Origin: Onchidella celtica
Taxonomy: Eukaryota > Mollusca > Gastropoda > Systellommatophora > Onchidiidae
Length of the DNA stretch: 64,000 nt
Assembly (NCBI GenBank): GCA_963931925.1
Contig: OZ007569.1
Span: forward strand, 64,230,046 to 64,294,045
Reading direction: 5' to 3'
Shown here: positions 25,301 through 35,517 of the stretch, one piece after another
How the letters are laid out: each line of letters starts with the position of its first letter
Position numbering within the stretch: position 1 is the stretch's first letter
The notes under the pieces: model-generated
Told to the model about the DNA's origin: nothing
The model's input: only the letters and a program-made list of their open reading frames with translations
Database searches by the model: none
Position numbers and translations under genes: made by a program

Positions 25301-28300
25301 TTAAAGGGTCTGTCATAATGGAGTTTTCTTAGATGTCCCCCACCCTCACCCTGGCATGTCATTTAAAGAAACCTACCTTGTCTGTCAGCCATGATTAGGT
25401 AGAAGCCATCCCAATAATTAAAATAATTATTTTCATCACATTTTACAGATGCATTTGAGAGCACTTTTCACCTATGACCCAGAAGACGACCCCTATATCC
25501 CTTGTCGAGAATTAGGGATTGGCTTTCTGAGAGGAGATATTTTGCATGCAATAGCATTGGATGATCCCAACTGGTGGCAAGCATTCAGGGAAGGGGAGGA
25601 AGAGGACCAGTCTTTGGCTGGACTCATACCCAGCAAGTCTTTCACTGAACAGTAAGTTCTGCAACTACTGAATCTGCCATCTTATCAGCCTAAATCTCTA
25701 CCGAATTTACATGAATACTTGATGGAAGAAAGTATGGACAAACATTCAGGATCAGAATTTCAGTCAGAAGGACAGATAATTTCAAACATGTGTCTGTCAA
25801 GTCACAGTCAATTGTGTTACCACCAGTGGCTGATTGAGTCAGTGAATTAATTTTGCAGGAGTAGATGAAATAGGTTTTCTGGAAATGAATACAGTATTGG
25901 TCAAACTATATCGATTTGCTGGTCAATACAAGCTCCAAATGCTAAATTTATGGGATGATCACTTTCAGTATAAAAACCTTTGATGGCGCACAGTAATTCC
26001 CGATTGGCAGCAGTAAAGTCTGACAAGAATTGTAAGTGTCTAGATTCACTTTTCATCACTATTTGGCCAATCTGTTGTACTGTAACCAGTAATATTTTAT
26101 TCCTTTCATGTTATCTAGGCGGGAGGCTATGAAAAATTCACTGGAAAATAAAGAGAACAAGAAGAAGGCAAGAGTTTGTGCATGTGGCAGGAAAGAGAGA
26201 AACAAGAAAAAGAAGAAGAAGAAAGTGTTGTACAGCGGCTCTTCAGAAGGTAGGGCAAGACTTGGTTTATGTGTTTCTGAAAGATTGTGAAACACTGTTT
26301 TTAATGCAATTGAATCAATTTCCTTTGAACTTTGAATTGATTTGTTTCTTACGGAAGAAAATATTTTGATACAGTTTATCTAATTGTCTTTCAGCAAATC
26401 CTTTTATTCCTTTGTGAGAGACATACATGATTGTTTCATGCATTGGATCTGATTTTTTAACAATCCTTTCTCATTATTACAGATAGTGAAGAAATTCTGA
26501 CGTATGAGGAGATAGCAAGGTACTATCCACAACCAAATAGGAAGCGACCAATAGTCCTGATAGGACCAAACAATGTTGGTCGTAATGAGTTGCAGCAGCG
26601 ACTGATAGAGTCAGATCCTGACAGATTTGCTACACCTTTGCCTTGTAAGTATCATACCACTTCAGTCTCATGGTAATTCTGCCAGTCTTACTACTCACCT
26701 TTTGATCCTGCACTATGACAGTAAAGATAAGGAATACATTCTTTTTGGTGTGTTTGGCCAGGATTAGAAATGTCATCAAGCTTAAGTCCAAACAGTAAAC
26801 GCACATCCATATTGCAGATATATTTTACACTATCCATGATAATCTAATTATCCTTCTATATTTCCCAAAGCTGGTTTTTCTAGTTTCTCCCAGATAATGG
26901 GGAGATTTGGAGGATAACAGATTAAAAAGGCAGGGGCCAATGGATATCTGTTTAATATACACTTTTTTTGACAAGCATTTTTCATTTAGGATCAATGTTG
27001 CCAGTGCAGCTGACCTGCCCAGTTTTATTGTCATGACTTACTCAATTGTTCCAGACACAACCCGTCCTGCCAGACCAAATGAAGCACACCACAGTTCCTA
27101 TCATCATGTCACACGTGAAGACTTTGAAGCAATGATCCAGGACAATCGTTTCGTGGAGTTTGGAGAGCATATGAAAAACTTGTATGGCACATCCTTTGAT
27201 GGCGTTCGAGAAATCATTGCAGAAGGCAAAGTCTGTGTACTTGTATTGGAGCCAGAAGTATGAAGCCTGTTTTTTCTGTTCCAGTATAATTTTGTCATCA
27301 TACAATTATTTTGCAAATCCAAATGCTGCAGCAATTAGGGTATGACAATTCTAACTTTCCTTTTGTTTTACTAGTGTCAGGGCCCGTTCAAAGAACGAGT
27401 TGCAAACAACACGCACAATCAGCACACAGATTATGTAGATCTAGGAAGAAAACAACTCACAACTGGCACAGCAACACCCGCATGGCCCGTACCGTGAATA
27501 AAGCAGACGGCCCAGAAACTCATGCCTTCAAACTTTGAAACGCAACCGGAAGTTTAAAGTCGAAACAAAACAAAGGCAGGAGGGAGGCAACCATTGTTGA
27601 GGAGAAAGCATTATTCGATGACGTACTCTCTCTCTCTCTCTCTCTCTCCCTTACAATAAAAGTAGTAATCTGCAGTCCTGCTTCAGAACTCATCCGCGCC
27701 AGGACACTGCGCGCCAAGCTTGATATGGTTATTTTTTATGACATGCACGGTACCAAAGTCAAAACAAAACAAAGGCAGGAGGGAGGCCATCATTGTTGAG
27801 GAGAAAGCATTATTCGAAGTTTTTAGGCCTATTTTCATTTATTACAAAATTACGATACTTCGCTTTCATGTCAAAGGAATAGACATAGTAGCAAAAAGAA
27901 CTATCTTTCACATGTAATTTTTTTCAGGTCTGGGCATTTCTTCCTCGCAGCAGTTAAATTTTTTTTCCTTGCTGTTTTTTTATATAGATTTTCCATGTTT
28001 TTGCTTAACTGATACAAACACATCATATCGTTGAATTTGTGTAACGTTGTTGATGTTTCTGTCTTTGCAGACATTGAAAATTATTCGTGCCTCAGATTTG
28101 AAACCATACATAATATTTGTGTGTCCACCAAACTTGGAGAAGCTGCGACAATTGCAGAACCAGTTGTCAAGTCCTTTGGTAAGATGTTTGAAATATTTCA
28201 AAACCTTTGAAAATATTTACTCATTCATGGAACCTCACCCTACCATTAAGAGATATCTCTGAAGAGTTTGAGTTTGAGGTTTTGGTCTTCATATTTGGGT

Positions 28301-29771
28301 TTTTTAAAGTCTGAAGGTATCTCTGAGAAAAGAGAGAGAAAAAAAAGGTGAAATTAAGTATAACGGTAGGTTAAAGTTCTAAGACGATTCCCTCAACAAA
28401 AAATGACAGCAGGTGTAGAATCCCACAGGTCACCTTTTTAACTTTAAATCGGGGTCAGGTGACATTGCAGTCCAGTGAGAAGAATTTGCTTTGTACTTAA
28501 AAGAAAGTGGAGTTTATCTGAGCTGCATTAAAACTGATTACTGATAAAATGTTCGGTGAAGTGAAGCAGAAGAATAGGCTCTTAATAATAATGAAGAGGA
28601 AGTCCATTCACATTGACCAGGCTCAAGCATTTTACAAGAGCAGGTTAATATCAGTAGAGAGGATAGTTTGTTGAGAAAGTCTCATTTGAGGAGAATATAA
28701 CTCTAGGTGTATTTAAAACAGTGTAATGTTTGTAGGTTGTTTTTCTTTTCTTTCTCATAATTTTTCGCTTTACAAGCAAGATATAGACTGTCAAAGCTTT
28801 TACATTCATGATGGATCGAGTTGTATTTAGAGGTTATCACTTTTGTCTTATTTTCCTTTATTAATATAAGCATTTTCTCACTTATCACTTCAGAGCGGTG
28901 AAGTTAAAAAAGGCAGAGATGTACTTACTGTGGTAAGTGAATACCTTCTTGTGTAAATTTACATAGAATTGAAACTATTTTGATTTTTCACACTTTGGGT
29001 TCCTGAAAATATTTCTTGTGTCAGAATTTTCTTCTCTCACCTATTTTATACAGGCATAATACATAATACAGCAAAATTCATTTAGCCGGAAAGGCAGTTT
29101 TTATGTTTCTTGATGATAGATCATTGACCAAGATCTATTATATCAGTTCAAAATTTGTCAAACAGGAGTATATTACAAAGTATTTTTTTGAGTGGTCCAT
29201 AAAGGAAATGTATGTCAGGAAGCAAAATGTATCTTATGATGCATGAATTTGTTCCAGTGAGCAATTTTACGGGGAGAAATCAAATTTTATGGGAAAGGCA
29301 TCTTATTTTGCAACTTGGATAGGATATGTGCATGTCATATTAATTTGGCAAGTTTATTAGTTCTTACCAGTTTTTGGTATTTTGTTTTCTCTTTCGAACA
29401 GCATTTGTTCATGCCATAGTGTTGATGGTTTGATTTTGGAAGATTTACCTTGGGAAAGTTCTGAAAGCAGATCATATTCGTAACATGAAAATTTACCACT
29501 GTTTTCTATAGATTTGTGTAGTCACACAGTACACAGAAGAAAAAAAGATCTTTCGGAAGTCATTTTATGTTTGTCTTTTTTTCTCCAGGATGACCAGCTG
29601 AGGGAAATCATTGATCGTGCTCGCGAGATTGAAGACTTGTATGGCCATTTGTTTGACTTTGTTATGGTGAACAGTGACCTTGAAAGGGCCTTCCCAGAAT
29701 TGCTGGAAGAGATAAATCGCATTGAAATGGAACCGCAGTGGGTGCCAGCTTCCTGGATAGACAGTTTATGA
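4268..29771 (+). CDS. PALS1: PALS1/MPP5 (Stardust family) polarity scaffold, 18 coding exons, spliced
   Basis: This is a membrane-associated guanylate kinase scaffold of the Crumbs complex at the apical junction. In the family the first L27 binds PATJ, the second L27 binds LIN7, PDZ-SH3-GUK bind the Crumbs tail, and the N-terminal motif binds Par6. The joined exons give 992 residues: extension 1-204; Par6-binding motif [12 protein letters not shown] at 244-255; acidic run in exon 5; L27 pair about 422-545; PDZ about 557-645 with a HLGATV loop; SH3 about 651-720; polybasic hook 730-755; GUK-like domain 783-990 ending EPQWVPASW. Every intron is GT-AG, every junction phase matches, and the exon lengths sum to 2979 nt including the stop. 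Human PALS1 is 675 residues, so this protein is longer, mainly at the N terminus. The P-loop lacks the usual GKS/T lysine (GPNNVGRNE), as expected for a non-catalytic GUK. Exons 4-18 are secure. Exons 2-3 are well supported by phase and splice sites. Exon 1 is tentative. Confidence 0.95.
11251..11700 (-). promoter_or_regulatory. GC-rich island with TATA box and splice donor, minus strand
   Basis: This stretch is clearly more GC and CpG rich than its surroundings. Read on the minus strand it has TATAAATCCCCG at about 11447-11436, then about 185 bases without an obvious start codon, then CTGAGTG|GTAAGT with the donor at 11250. That is the layout of a TATA promoter with a non-coding first exon, or of an LTR carrying its own leader. 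I found no matching terminal repeat and no downstream exon. Confidence 0.25.
13684..13773 (+). repeat. three tandem copies of a 30-bp unit
   Basis: GATGATTGTGTTACATTTTC plus ten more bases is repeated three times without a mismatch (13684-13713, 13714-13743, 13744-13773). Identical copies indicate a recent or constantly homogenised expansion. Confidence 0.97.
14629..14952 (+). CDS. PALS1: PALS1 exon 2, N-terminal extension (residues 26-133)
   Basis: A strong acceptor (pyrimidine tract, CCCCGTCCAG) and donor (CAG|GTATGT) bound a 324-nt exon that is open only in the frame needed (phase 1 in, phase 1 out). It encodes [20 protein letters not shown] followed by a Gln/Ser/Asn-rich low-complexity stretch and ends with [14 protein letters not shown] (about 121-124) fits the NPxY pattern bound by PTB domains. 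Its length is a multiple of three, so it could be skipped without a frameshift. I see no counterpart in vertebrate PALS1. Confidence 0.7.
16926..17060 (+). CDS. PALS1: PALS1 exon 3, N-terminal extension, with tandem splice sites
   Basis: The exon encodes a polar, basic then acidic segment ([13 protein letters not shown]... [10 protein letters not shown]...). Phase is 1 in and 1 out. Two acceptors 12 nt apart (exon start 16914 or 16926) and two donors 6 nt apart (exon end 17060 or 17066) all keep the frame, so the exact ends are ambiguous by 4 and 2 residues. Confidence 0.7.
17722..18194 (+). CDS. PALS1: PALS1 exon 4, Par6-binding motif and alternative start
   Basis: Entry is phase 1 after TTTATCTCTACTTAG and exit is phase 0 at CTCAAG|GTGAGA. 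It contains [12 protein letters not shown], matching the conserved HREMAVD...P motif of vertebrate PALS1 that binds the Par6 PDZ domain. The ATG at 17799 (context ACCATGA) lies about 40 residues before the motif, close to the vertebrate spacing. A short 788-residue isoform starting here would resemble vertebrate PALS1. The end of the exon ([16 protein letters not shown]) begins the charged helical segment continued in exon 5. Confidence 0.93.
18752..19104 (+). repeat. about 33-bp imperfect repeat units interrupted by the MITE
   Basis: CTGTTTAAT...ATATGCTTTTTGACTGAATTGCA occurs before the MITE, is split by it, and continues on the right as CTGTATAATATATGCTTTTTGAGTGA. The intact neighbouring unit shows what the empty site looked like. 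Confidence 0.75.
18799..19048. mobile_element. 250-bp MITE with about 31-bp terminal inverted repeats
   Basis: The left end 18799-18829 (TCTATGGTGTCAGGAGCAAA...) is the inverse of the right end 19018-19048 with four or five mismatches. TA dinucleotides flank both ends (18797-18798 and 19049-19050), the target duplication of Tc1/mariner-type elements. There is no coding capacity. It lies in PALS1 intron 4. Confidence 0.85.
19811..20063 (+). CDS. PALS1: PALS1 exon 5, charged coil and acidic run
   Basis: Phase 0 in, phase 1 out. It starts [15 protein letters not shown], matching the RRRREEE helix of vertebrate PALS1. It then has [11 protein letters not shown] in place of the vertebrate DNPMFDTEE, followed by a run of Asp coded by a GAT/GAC repeat at about 19951-19985. 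Confidence 0.93.
20674..20810 (+). CDS. PALS1: PALS1 exon 6, first L27 domain
   Basis: Phase 1 in, phase 0 out. [16 protein letters not shown] and [10 protein letters not shown] match the L27N domain, the family's PATJ-binding surface. Confidence 0.96.
21259..21411 (+). CDS. PALS1: PALS1 exon 7, L27 linker and start of second L27
   Basis: 153 nt, phase 0 to 0. It follows TTTCAACAG and ends [25 protein letters not shown] is the first helix of L27C, the LIN7-binding domain. Confidence 0.95.
22176..22328 (+). CDS. PALS1: PALS1 exon 8, end of L27C and start of PDZ
   Basis: 153 nt, phase 0 to 0. [15 protein letters not shown] finishes L27[14 protein letters not shown] begins the PDZ domain (about residue 557). 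Confidence 0.96.
23408..23483 (+). CDS. PALS1: PALS1 exon 9, PDZ core
   Basis: 76 nt, phase 0 in, phase 1 out. [20 protein letters not shown] carries the PDZ carboxylate-binding loop and second strand. Confidence 0.97.
23901..23986 (+). CDS. PALS1: PALS1 exon 10, PDZ core
   Basis: 86 nt, phase 1 in, phase 0 out. [20 protein letters not shown] is nearly identical to the vertebrate PDZ segment. Confidence 0.97.
25014..25097 (+). CDS. PALS1: PALS1 exon 11, end of PDZ and linker
   Basis: Phase 0 to 0. [11 protein letters not shown] closes the PDZ domain and a short linker follows. Two donors three bases apart (exon end 25094 or 25097) give or omit one Val. Confidence 0.93.
25449..25651 (+). CDS. 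PALS1: PALS1 exon 12, SH3 domain
   Basis: Phase 0 in, phase 2 out. [20 protein letters not shown], then [12 protein letters not shown] and [10 protein letters not shown] give a full SH3 with the MAGUK signature. Confidence 0.97.
26119..26249 (+). CDS. PALS1: PALS1 exon 13, SH3-GUK hook, polylysine
   Basis: Phase 2 in, phase 1 out. [10 protein letters not shown] continues the SH3. It is followed by a very basic hook with seven consecutive Lys before VLYSGSSE, equivalent to the KKNKKKRKKVLYN hook in vertebrates. Confidence 0.95.
26483..26644 (+). CDS. PALS1: PALS1 exon 14, start of GUK-like domain
   Basis: Phase 1 to 1. [13 protein letters not shown] then [20 protein letters not shown]. The P-loop equivalent has Val-Gly-Arg-Asn where active guanylate kinases have Gly-Lys-Ser/Thr, so ATP binding is not expected. 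Confidence 0.96.
27055..27257 (+). CDS. PALS1: PALS1 exon 15, GUK-like domain
   Basis: Phase 1 in, phase 0 out. [24 protein letters not shown] and [15 protein letters not shown] match the GMP-binding-lid region of PALS1 GUK. Confidence 0.96.
27374..27820. repeat. CpG-rich insertion in PALS1 intron 15 with a 63-bp direct repeat
   Basis: 27556-27618 and 27755-27817 are the same 63-bp sequence (AAAGTCGAAACAAAACAAAG...CATTATTCGA) with three differences, 199 bp apart. Between them are a (TC)n run and CpG-rich sequence. The segment starts TGTCAGGGCCCG after ACTAG and contains an AATAAA at about 27499, features that would suit a piece of an LTR, but I found no second end or target duplication. It stands out from the CpG-poor intron around it. 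Confidence 0.5.
28071..28178 (+). CDS. PALS1: PALS1 exon 16, GUK-like domain
   Basis: 108 nt, phase 0 to 0. [20 protein letters not shown] is close to vertebrate [19 protein letters not shown]. Confidence 0.97.
28894..28932 (+). CDS. PALS1: PALS1 exon 17, 39-nt microexon
   Basis: CACTTCAG|AGC ... ACTGTG|GTAAGT bounds 13 codons ([13 protein letters not shown]), phase 0 to 0. It sits in the GUK lid segment, where vertebrate PALS1 has a short Lys/Pro-rich stretch. Its frame neutrality means exon skipping would be tolerated. Confidence 0.85.
29589..29771 (+). CDS. PALS1: PALS1 exon 18, C terminus and stop
   Basis: [15 protein letters not shown] ... [14 protein letters not shown] ... [13 protein letters not shown] then TGA at 29769-29771. 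The C-terminal EPQWVPxxW is the PALS1 family ending. Confidence 0.97.
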   Translation, partial: DDQLREIIDRAREIEDLYGHLFDFVMVNSDLERAFPELLEEINRIEMEPQWVPASWIDSL

Positions 29772-29805
29772 TCAAATACGACATTCTTCACCTGTCACAG
29801 ATCAA

Positions 29806-29811
29806 AATAAA
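29806..29811 (+). terminator. candidate PALS1 polyadenylation signal
   Basis: An AATAAA lies 35 nt after the PALS1 stop codon. It would give an unusually short 3' UTR. Other AATAAA copies follow, for example at 31336-31341, so the site really used is unknown. Confidence 0.3.
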
Positions 29812-32800
29812 GATCCCATACTTTTGTGTGACCATAGAATGGCTAAGAAATCTTAATTACTCCGCCATCCTATTGAATCATCAGGAAAAAGTTTGCCTTA
29901 AATGATCATGCAGCTCCCGAGTGTTTATCGCGTAATTTGCATGGAATGGTTCAGAATAAGAAATCAGTACCTGAAGGTTCAGTTGATACATTGTGCAGTT
30001 TTCATTTCAGCAACTGTGCAAAGAGGAAATGACAAGTTAACTCATGCAGAGATTAATTGCAGCAAGTGTTTGGAATTTGATATATTGTGTACAAGCGTTC
30101 ACTTCAAGATGCAATATGGCCTTGGAATAGGACAGCATCACTCTGATGTGTTTTAAGTGCACTGTTACCTTCATCATTACAGGGCTTAGATAGAAAAGTC
30201 ACCCGGTGGAATGTTGAACAGAATTTGGATATTAATTTCTGTCATTAAGTCCAGTACAGTGTCGTGGAAAGATTGCAAGAATGATGGAGAAAGTTCAGTC
30301 TTGAAAAATGGCTCCTTTGGTTTTTTGCTGAGGTCACAAGATTTGTATGCAGACCCTACAGTGACTTCTTACAGGATAGCATAAAGTCATAGTTAAGTAG
30401 GTCTAAACAAAGGCCAATATGGAAATTTGAAAATCATTTCTTTGCAGTAGGTGAAAATATAATCTTCAACAATGAAGTTGTCTAGCTTTGTCAGGAAAGT
30501 GAGCAAAATGAGTCATATCCAAGATCTATATGATTGAACCACCTTTACACACTGTGTGCAGGATTTCAACTGGATTCGGATAAAGCGATGAATGAATTAT
30601 TGTGATTGATTAAAGGTGGTCTTTGACAGTTTCAATCTAAGTGCCACATATCGCACCAGAGAGAATGGCCGTGACACTCTGCCATGGATATCAACAAAAC
30701 AGTGATTGTATGGGGTGGAAGACAGATGCAGTGTGCTCACCAGTGATCAAGAACTTCAGCAACACGCATTCTAGTAGTGTGATCCACAAAGCAACACGGC
30801 GCCATTTTGCAGTTAACAGTTTTCATGCATGTTCAGATGCGTAACTTCTAAAGATTATGACAAACTTATTTTTTATTTCTATTTGGCCACATACGTTTTC
30901 ATTTCTCTTTAAATAATATCAATTGAAAGGCATAGCCCCATGGTTCCAATATTCTGTCTTTGCAAATTTAAACAGTTAGTGATAGATCAGTGGTTGTGAC
31001 TTTAAGTTATTTTGCTGTGATGTCTCTTCACAATGATTTTTCAATATTGGAACCTGGAAGGAAATTTTTGATATTTTTACTTCAATGAATTTAACATTAT
31101 ATCGAGAATGCATTAGATGTTCATTTGGAATAATATATTCAGCATTTGCTTATGAATGAATTTCAGAAAACTTTGGTTTCAGATTCAGACTTGTATTCTT
31201 CTGTAAAACTATGCAGTGTTTTTCTCAGTATATTTGGTTCAATGGTTAAAAGACACAGGCTGTATGTACACTTTATGTTATTTTGTACATTGCTTGGGGT
31301 CAGAACTTTTTTTCAAGGTAAAACAATGGAATAATAATAAAAGAAAATATCCTTTTTGTAAATTTTAATAGTATGTATGAATGAAAATATCCATTTTCAG
31401 TAAAAGCATTATGCTATTAAAGGAGAGGGGCTTTGCATCAAGGCGCGGGTAACAAAATAGAAATATTATGTTTCTGCCCAGGGTATCTTAGACAGACAAG
31501 TCTTGTGAATGTTCTCAGAGTCAATTATGTCTGTCTGAATTTGCATTAGACAGTCAGTGAAAACCAGTTATGTGTCTCTGCCTGAGTTGTTACTGCATAG
31601 AGGTTGCTTGTGACATCCAGAAAAGCTGCCAAGAATGTCAAGCCAATAGGCAATGGGTCTCTGTTTGGAAGGTAGCATACAAGGCTTTTTTCAAATGGAA
31701 ATCAAATAAGAAACTGAGCATAGGGTCAGGAGTTGTTGCTTTGTTTGGTGGGCATGAGATGAGAATTGTATTTGGTTTAACAGAGTAAGAATTTTAATGA
31801 ACATGGGATGTGCCTGAGTCAAAACCTTAAAAGGCTAGACCTGTGTGGGCTCAGGAGTGACTGGTATTATCTCTTATGAAAACAAAAAAAACCTTTGGTT
31901 TCACTTCCATTTTTATTGCTATATATTAAAAAAAACACCTCGGGGTAAAAGAAATATCCAGCTAAGCAAAAATCAAAGGATTGCTTAAAAGAAAGCGAAA
32001 TTAGATGTAAGTCATTGCAACATCTCAAGAGGATGCGTATTCCATGTTCAGAAAATCATCATCACCCTCACAACAAATGATGAATAGGTCAAAAATGAAT
32101 AAAGTTACATACTTAAACGGAATATTTTCTACAGAAATTGGGGTTGTGTGGATGTTTCAAGCATGGTAGACACAATGAGAGTTTTCGAGTACTGGTATTC
32201 ACTTCATGAAACTGCACACAGCCAGAGACATGTAATTGTGGTTTAATAAAAGCCAAATGAAGGAACACATGGTTATTCAGTGGTAGCATTTGATTTTCTT
32301 TTTCCTTACATCATTCTACATGCGCTGTTGTAAAGGTCCTGTGATGTATGCATTAACATGAACAAGGCTTCTGACAGGTTGCCATCCCTCTACAATATCT
32401 TAATTATGTTTTTCCTATTGCCAAAACTACACAGATGTTACAGATGTAAAGATGAGAAGACGTGGCTCGTGACGGGGGGAGAGTCATGAAAATGTTTCTG
32501 CATTTAGTGTGTGTGTGAATGTTGAAAAGGTCACTGTCCTGTTGTGTAATTGTGGGACACTGAGTAGCAATTTTATGTGAGGATAGTATTTTAATGTTGT
32601 ACTCCTATTATACCACCCATTACATATCACGATAACATCAAGAAAGTCAGCCAGCTGGAAATAAGTGAACTAACTAGGAAAGCTAAGGACAGGATTGGGT
32701 GGAGGAGATTTTGTCGTGACATCCACTGTAGCAGCTAACATCGATGACGATGAAGCCGACAGGTGACAGGTGAGGTGACTCCTATTATCTGACTTTGGTA

Positions 32801-33027
32801 TTGGTCAGTCTTAAAGCAATATTTGCTCGCAGCAGAGAGGAACATACCAGTGCAAAAAGTTCCAATCAAAAGCAAAATTTCCATACCTGTGCAGACTCTG
32901 GAGTAGGCAAAGAAGCTTATATATATATCTCATTACTGAAGACTGGGAAAATAACAGTGAACGGATTAAATTACAACTGATTCCTGTACCTCTTCATGGT
33001 TTTGAGAAAAACAGAGGAAGAGGCTTC

Positions 33028-33096
33028 GGAGATCCAGATTGGGTTATCCTCGTCATAAGTTAGGAGCTGTCTAACCAGAACCCTATTTGGATCTCC
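33028..33096. repeat. 18-bp imperfect inverted repeat
   Basis: GGAGATCCAGATTGGGTT (33028-33045) pairs with 33079-33096, with 16 of 18 positions complementary and a loop of 33 nt. A related third copy (GAGACCCTGATCTGGTTATC) follows at about 33135. Origin unknown. Confidence 0.6.
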
Positions 33097-35475
33097 ACAG
33101 ACACAACCTGTCTTTCCTATCTGAAGGAAGGGGCTACAGAGACCCTGATCTGGTTATCCCTGGAGTTTTCCAAAGATAAAGGCACAGTTAGAAATATAAA
33201 ATCCTAGTCTCCATCAAAGATATGTGGGAGATACGTGAAACAAAATGTATAATGGGGAATATTTCATGTGAATGTACAAAGTGAAGCCATTTCAGGTATG
33301 AAGGAAAATCAAACTTCACTATTAATAATGCAAAACATGTTAATTATTGGTATAAATATACATTATATTATCCATTCCATTTTATTATAGAACATGCTTG
33401 ACATTATTTATTTGTCCTCTTCTCATTATAAAAAGATGCATTTTTCATTTTCTTGACTTTGTGTATATAATGTATGGTTCATTTTATGGTCTATGTGCCA
33501 AAACTCGGCACCTGACAAATTAATGTCTTCCAAAATATACAGTTGGTTGTTGTCAGAATTACAATTTATAGTATCTTTAACATAGACACTTCGTCAAACA
33601 TTTAAGCTGAATGGTCTGTTTGCTGCTGTGCCTATCCACAGAGGATCACACTAAAGAAATACTTCAGATTTTGGTGTACTGAGTACTACCCATCCCAAAT
33701 ACGTTTTTCTCTTCTTCGGATCCTTGATCAGTTTTTTCTTTGCTGTTACTTCATTGCTTTCAAACAAAAAACAGACGTCCAAGCCTGCAGAAAAAACAGT
33801 TTTCGCTATTGAATGTTTATAAAGATGTAGAAAAGATTCTTCCATTTTTTTACTATGATTGTGACAGCTGCTCTTCATAAATGCATATTGTATAAAGTTG
33901 AAGTGAAATGGATTTGTTAATGCAAATATACTTCACATAAATAATTTTTGTAAAAAGAACTTGTACTGCAACAATTTATGATATTAATGTGGGGCAGATG
34001 TTAATTAGAGAGAAAATATATTTGTATACTGGTGAATTTTGACATGCTTAACTGCTTTTTTTTTAAACAACCTGTTATTTTACCTTGTTGAGCTGGGGTG
34101 TGGTTCAAATGTCTGCGAAGTTGGGTTGTTGGTTTTTTTTCCGATAAAACATTTACACTTGCTTTTTTAAGACAGTTATATTGTGACAGTAGAATGGAAT
34201 GAGATATTGAATGCTTTTATTTGTTGTAGTGCACATAGACATAGCACACTTTATTTCGTAGACAAATTTTGGGACTGTGAAATTATGTGATGGTAGATTT
34301 CAGTATTGAATACATGCTACTTGTGTTGAGTCAATCTGATGAAGTTCTTTGGGTATCTCCAGATGTATTACAGGGGAGCCCTCACATTTCAGTTGATTTG
34401 AGCATTTGTGAATCATACATGTATACGGAATGATAATCATTAAATATGCTATAGACTCTTGCCATTGTGTAGACCTGAAGGTACTTTGATTGCATTGAAA
34501 TTACAGTTGAGCTGTATTTACATATTAAGGAACATATCATTTGCCTTCTTTTCACATAGTATTGCAAGAAAGGGATAACCAAGAAGGCACAAGTGTATGA
34601 AGATGATTATATACTAGAACTCTTTCATATCAGGAGGCAGTAGTACTGATTGAGATGTTTCTTTAGGCCAAGTGATATATATATCTTTAGCTGTGAATTA
34701 CACAGGGTGAATGTGTCAGCTGTCTGGTGAATGGTTCTGTGACATTTGTAGTTTTTGTCTGTCTTTTTTATATAAAACAATTTTATTTAGTTTGATATTC
34801 AGAATACTCATTTAAAAAGTGCTGTTGGCTTAATTATGAAACTTTAGGCTGAAAGTGCTAAATACCAGAATCCTGAACTTCATTATGCTCAGGCATTCTG
34901 AAGCCTAAATGGTTGTTGATGGTCACAACTGTACATTTAATTTCTGTAAACATTTAAATCAAGGAAGTAGCATATTGTTCACTTTATTTCCATGGCAAGA
35001 TTTTTTCTTTGAAAATTTATCCTTTGCCTTTCAGGGAAATTAGAGTTAGATTTGTGAAAAAAACAAACTGCAAATATAGTCATTTATCTTGGAGCAGGTG
35101 TTTGAAAGAGCAAGGAGAATCTCTTGTACTTAATTGTTTTTGAGAATGGTCTTAAAAGTTGTCATAGTTATGAATGTCATGTGTTTATGTCATTTCTTGA
35201 ATCAGGTTTGATGAGAACAGAGGTTTATGTATCTTGTCCAAATCTGTTACAGTGTGGAAAAAAAAACAACTCATGATTATCCACAAGTAAAGTTTTTGTA
35301 AAACTGTGATGACAGATACAGTGAGTGATGAATAACAAGTACATGTATATGTTCAAGGCAAAACTTTTATCTACGCACTATACTGATGTTTTCTTGCAAA
35401 ATATGCCCTAGCTTTTTTTGTTATACAACTGTTTGATCACATTTGCAGTGTTCTCATAACATCATCATAAAGCTG

Positions 35476-35517
35476 TCATAAACTGAGCCGAATGTATCAT
35501 AAACTGAGCCGAATGTA
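35476..35517 (+). repeat. 21-bp unit duplicated in tandem
   Basis: TCATAAACTGAGCCGAATGT plus one base is present twice, back to back, without a mismatch. Confidence 0.95.

Noticed and set aside
27042..27334. Minus-strand open frames over PALS1 exon 15
   Set aside because: Shadows of a well-supported coding exon.
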